Origin: Archangium sp.
GTDB taxonomy: Bacteria > Myxococcota > Myxococcia > Myxococcales > Myxococcaceae
Reading direction: 5' to 3'
Length of the DNA stretch: 7,905 nucleotides
Assembly (NCBI GenBank): GCA_016793585.1
Contig: JAEUJR010000487.1
Location: 1 to 7,905 of the forward strand
Position 1 is the stretch's first letter. Every line of letters starts with the position of its first letter. Of this stretch, positions 6,688 to 7,905 are shown piece by piece. The position numbers were made by a program, and so were the translations under genes. The notes below the pieces were generated by a model. The model was not told the DNA's origin. It made no database searches and was given only the letters and a program-made list of their open reading frames with translations.

Positions 6688-7905
6688 TCACTTCGTCGCG
6701 GGCTCGGGCTTCTTGAAGCCCTTCGCTTCGATGCCGAGGGCGGGAATCGAGGTGACGAGGTACTCCTCGAACGGCAGCGGCAGCGCGGTGGCCTTCGCCA
6801 TCACCGCGTTGGTGCCCGAGAGGCCGGTCGACACGATGGGCGAGGGCATGTCCCAGCAGGCATCGCCGCGTTTCCACATCACGTAGCGGCCCTGAAAGCG
6901 GTTGCGCTTCGCCGGCCGCACGTCGGGCACGCCGGGAATGCCGCCCTCCATCGGCTCGGCCTTCTGGAAGACGACGTCGTCGGTGAGGCTGTCTTTCGTG
7001 TAGCGCAGGTGCAGCCGCGTCAGCGTCGTCTCGGCGGCCCACTTCGCGACGCCGGAGTCTCCCTTCACGCCGGGAATCACGTCGGCGCCCATGAGGCGCG
7101 TGAGCGGGTCGTCCATCGGGTGCGGTGGCGGGCACGGGTCGCACGTCACGCCGTAGATGCCCTGGTCGACCATCACCTCGGGCGGCGGCATCGCTCCCTT
7201 CCACGCGAACTCGGTGATGGCCGCGCTCGGCGTCTTCTCGAAGGTGCGCTTGACGAGCTCGGAATAGAAGGCGCCGAAGCTGCGCTCGACCGCGACCTTC
7301 ACGTCGAGGTTGCTCGGCACGAAGACGTTCTTCCGGTTCGCCACCTCGTACCGGTCCTTCGCGATGACGTGCACGATGAGGTCTTGCTCGCCCGAGCTGT
7401 TGACGAGGCCCAGCCGCACCGGCAGCTCGAACTTCTCGGAGTCGTAGTGGAAGCGCAGCGGCGACAGCACCGCCTGCCCGTTCACGAACTTCACCTTCTT
7501 CGCGTTCACCTTCGCGACGAAGAACTTCGAGTTGTTCTGCACGTACGGCCGCAGCAGCGGCTCGGCGTTCGCGGGAATCTGGTACTTGTTCTCCTTCAGC
7601 CAGATGTCGAGGCCGAGCGCGTCTTTCGCCGAGAGAATGACGATCTCGTATTCGTTGACCTCGAACTTCGCTTCGACCTTCACGCCGAGGTCGCGTGGGA
7701 GCCCGCGGGACCCGAGGGCCGAGCTGTCCAGAGAGCCCGACATCGAGCTGGCGCGCCCCAGGCCCCCCAGGTCTTGCATCGTCAGCGGAGGCGGCAGACG
7801 GGGATCGAAGCAGAGCTGCACCAGCCGCGGAGACGCCAGCGCATCGAGCCGCTCGAACGCCGCCTTCGGCAAGGTGCGCACGTTCTCTTTCTGCAGCACC
7901 ACCGG
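6688..7905 (-). CDS. DUF2330-family secreted protein, 5' partial
   Basis: The frame is open to the right edge, and the first residues (PVVLQKENVRTLP) match the interior of DUF2330 proteins rather than a start. The GTG at 7902 is therefore not the start, and the N-terminus with its expected signal peptide lies outside. Counting from that GTG, family landmarks are YEIVILSAKDALGLDIWL (85-102), the IPANAEPLLRPYV region (109-121), KFFVAKVN (126-133), LSPLRFHYDSEKFELPVRLGL (146-166), QDLIVHVIAKDRYEVAN (173-189), ITEFAW (229-234) and CDPCP (254-258). A Gly/Ser/Pro/Leu-rich linker spans about 31-73. The C-terminal 150 residues are family-like (LTRLHLRYTKDSLTDDVVFQ at 294-313) up to a Lys-rich end. 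DUF2330 is widespread in myxobacteria and has no established function; export to the periplasm or surface is expected from family members. It ends 116 bases before the 727-residue gene. Confidence 0.92.
   Translation of the reverse strand, partial: PVVLQKENVRTLPKAAFERLDALASPRLVQLCFDPRLPPPLTMQDLGGLGRASSMSGSLDSSALGSRGLPRDLGVKVEAKFEVNEYEIVILSAKDALGLDIWLKENKYQIPANAEPLLRPYVQNNSKFFVAKVNAKKVKFVNGQAVLSPLRFHYDSEKFELPVRLGLVNSSGEQDLIVHVIAKDRYEVANRKNVFVPSNLDVKVAVERSFGAFYSELVKRTFEKTPSAAITEFAWKGAMPPPEVMVDQGIYGVTCDPCPPPHPMDDPLTRLMGADVIPGVKGDSGVAKWAAETTLTRLHLRYTKDSLTDDVVFQKAEPMEGGIPGVPDVRPAKRNRFQGRYVMWKRGDACWDMPSPIVSTGLSGTNAVMAKATALPLPFEEYLVTSIPALGIEAKGFKKPEPATK

Noticed and set aside
7900..7902. GTG at 7902 as the start of the DUF2330 gene
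   Set aside because: The frame is open to the edge and the residues here belong to the interior of the DUF2330 family, which normally has a signal peptide and further conserved sequence before this point.
1..7905. CRISPR array, tRNA, rRNA, insertion sequence, phage or defence system
   Set aside because: I found no regularly spaced repeats, tRNA-like cloverleaf, transposase, integrase or recognisable defence domain on either strand.

Overview
The window is high-GC DNA, dense in genes, with every supported gene on the minus strand. It therefore reads from right to left. A DUF2330-family secreted protein, a TIGR02996 repeat-companion domain protein and an orphan hybrid histidine kinase with several PAS domains together suggest a myxobacterium or close relative (Myxococcota). 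This is inferred from gene content and base composition, not from a marker gene. No tRNA, rRNA, CRISPR array, insertion sequence or phage gene was seen.

Layout in transcription order: (1) 7905-6688, C-terminal part of a DUF2330 protein whose start lies off the right edge. (2) 6687-6572, a 116-base leader with overlapping inverted repeats that can pair with the ribosome binding site of the next gene. (3) 6571-4388, an exported 727-residue protein of unknown function with a duplicated Lys/Glu-rich helical segment. (4) 4336-2027, a soluble hybrid sensor kinase (PAS-PAS-PAS-HisKA-HATPase-REC). (5) 1992-1258, a 244-residue protein with a TIGR02996 motif. (6) 1191-1, an exported protein with a CXXCH haem-type motif, an alpha-toroid (prenyltransferase/squalene-cyclase-like) repeat region and an Ig-like domain, running off the left edge. 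The last gene is easily missed because it has no stop inside the window and a long open frame lies opposite it.

The gaps between genes are 116, 51, 34 and 66 bases, and no convincing intrinsic terminator is visible. One or two co-transcribed units are possible but not proven. Three of the five products (DUF2330, the 727-residue protein and the CXXCH protein) look exported, while the kinase and the TIGR02996 protein look cytoplasmic. Nothing in the sequence ties them to a known pathway, and no complete known defence, secretion or biosynthetic system is present. The most interesting items are the CXXCH/toroid/Ig protein and the possible RNA switch ahead of the 727-residue gene.
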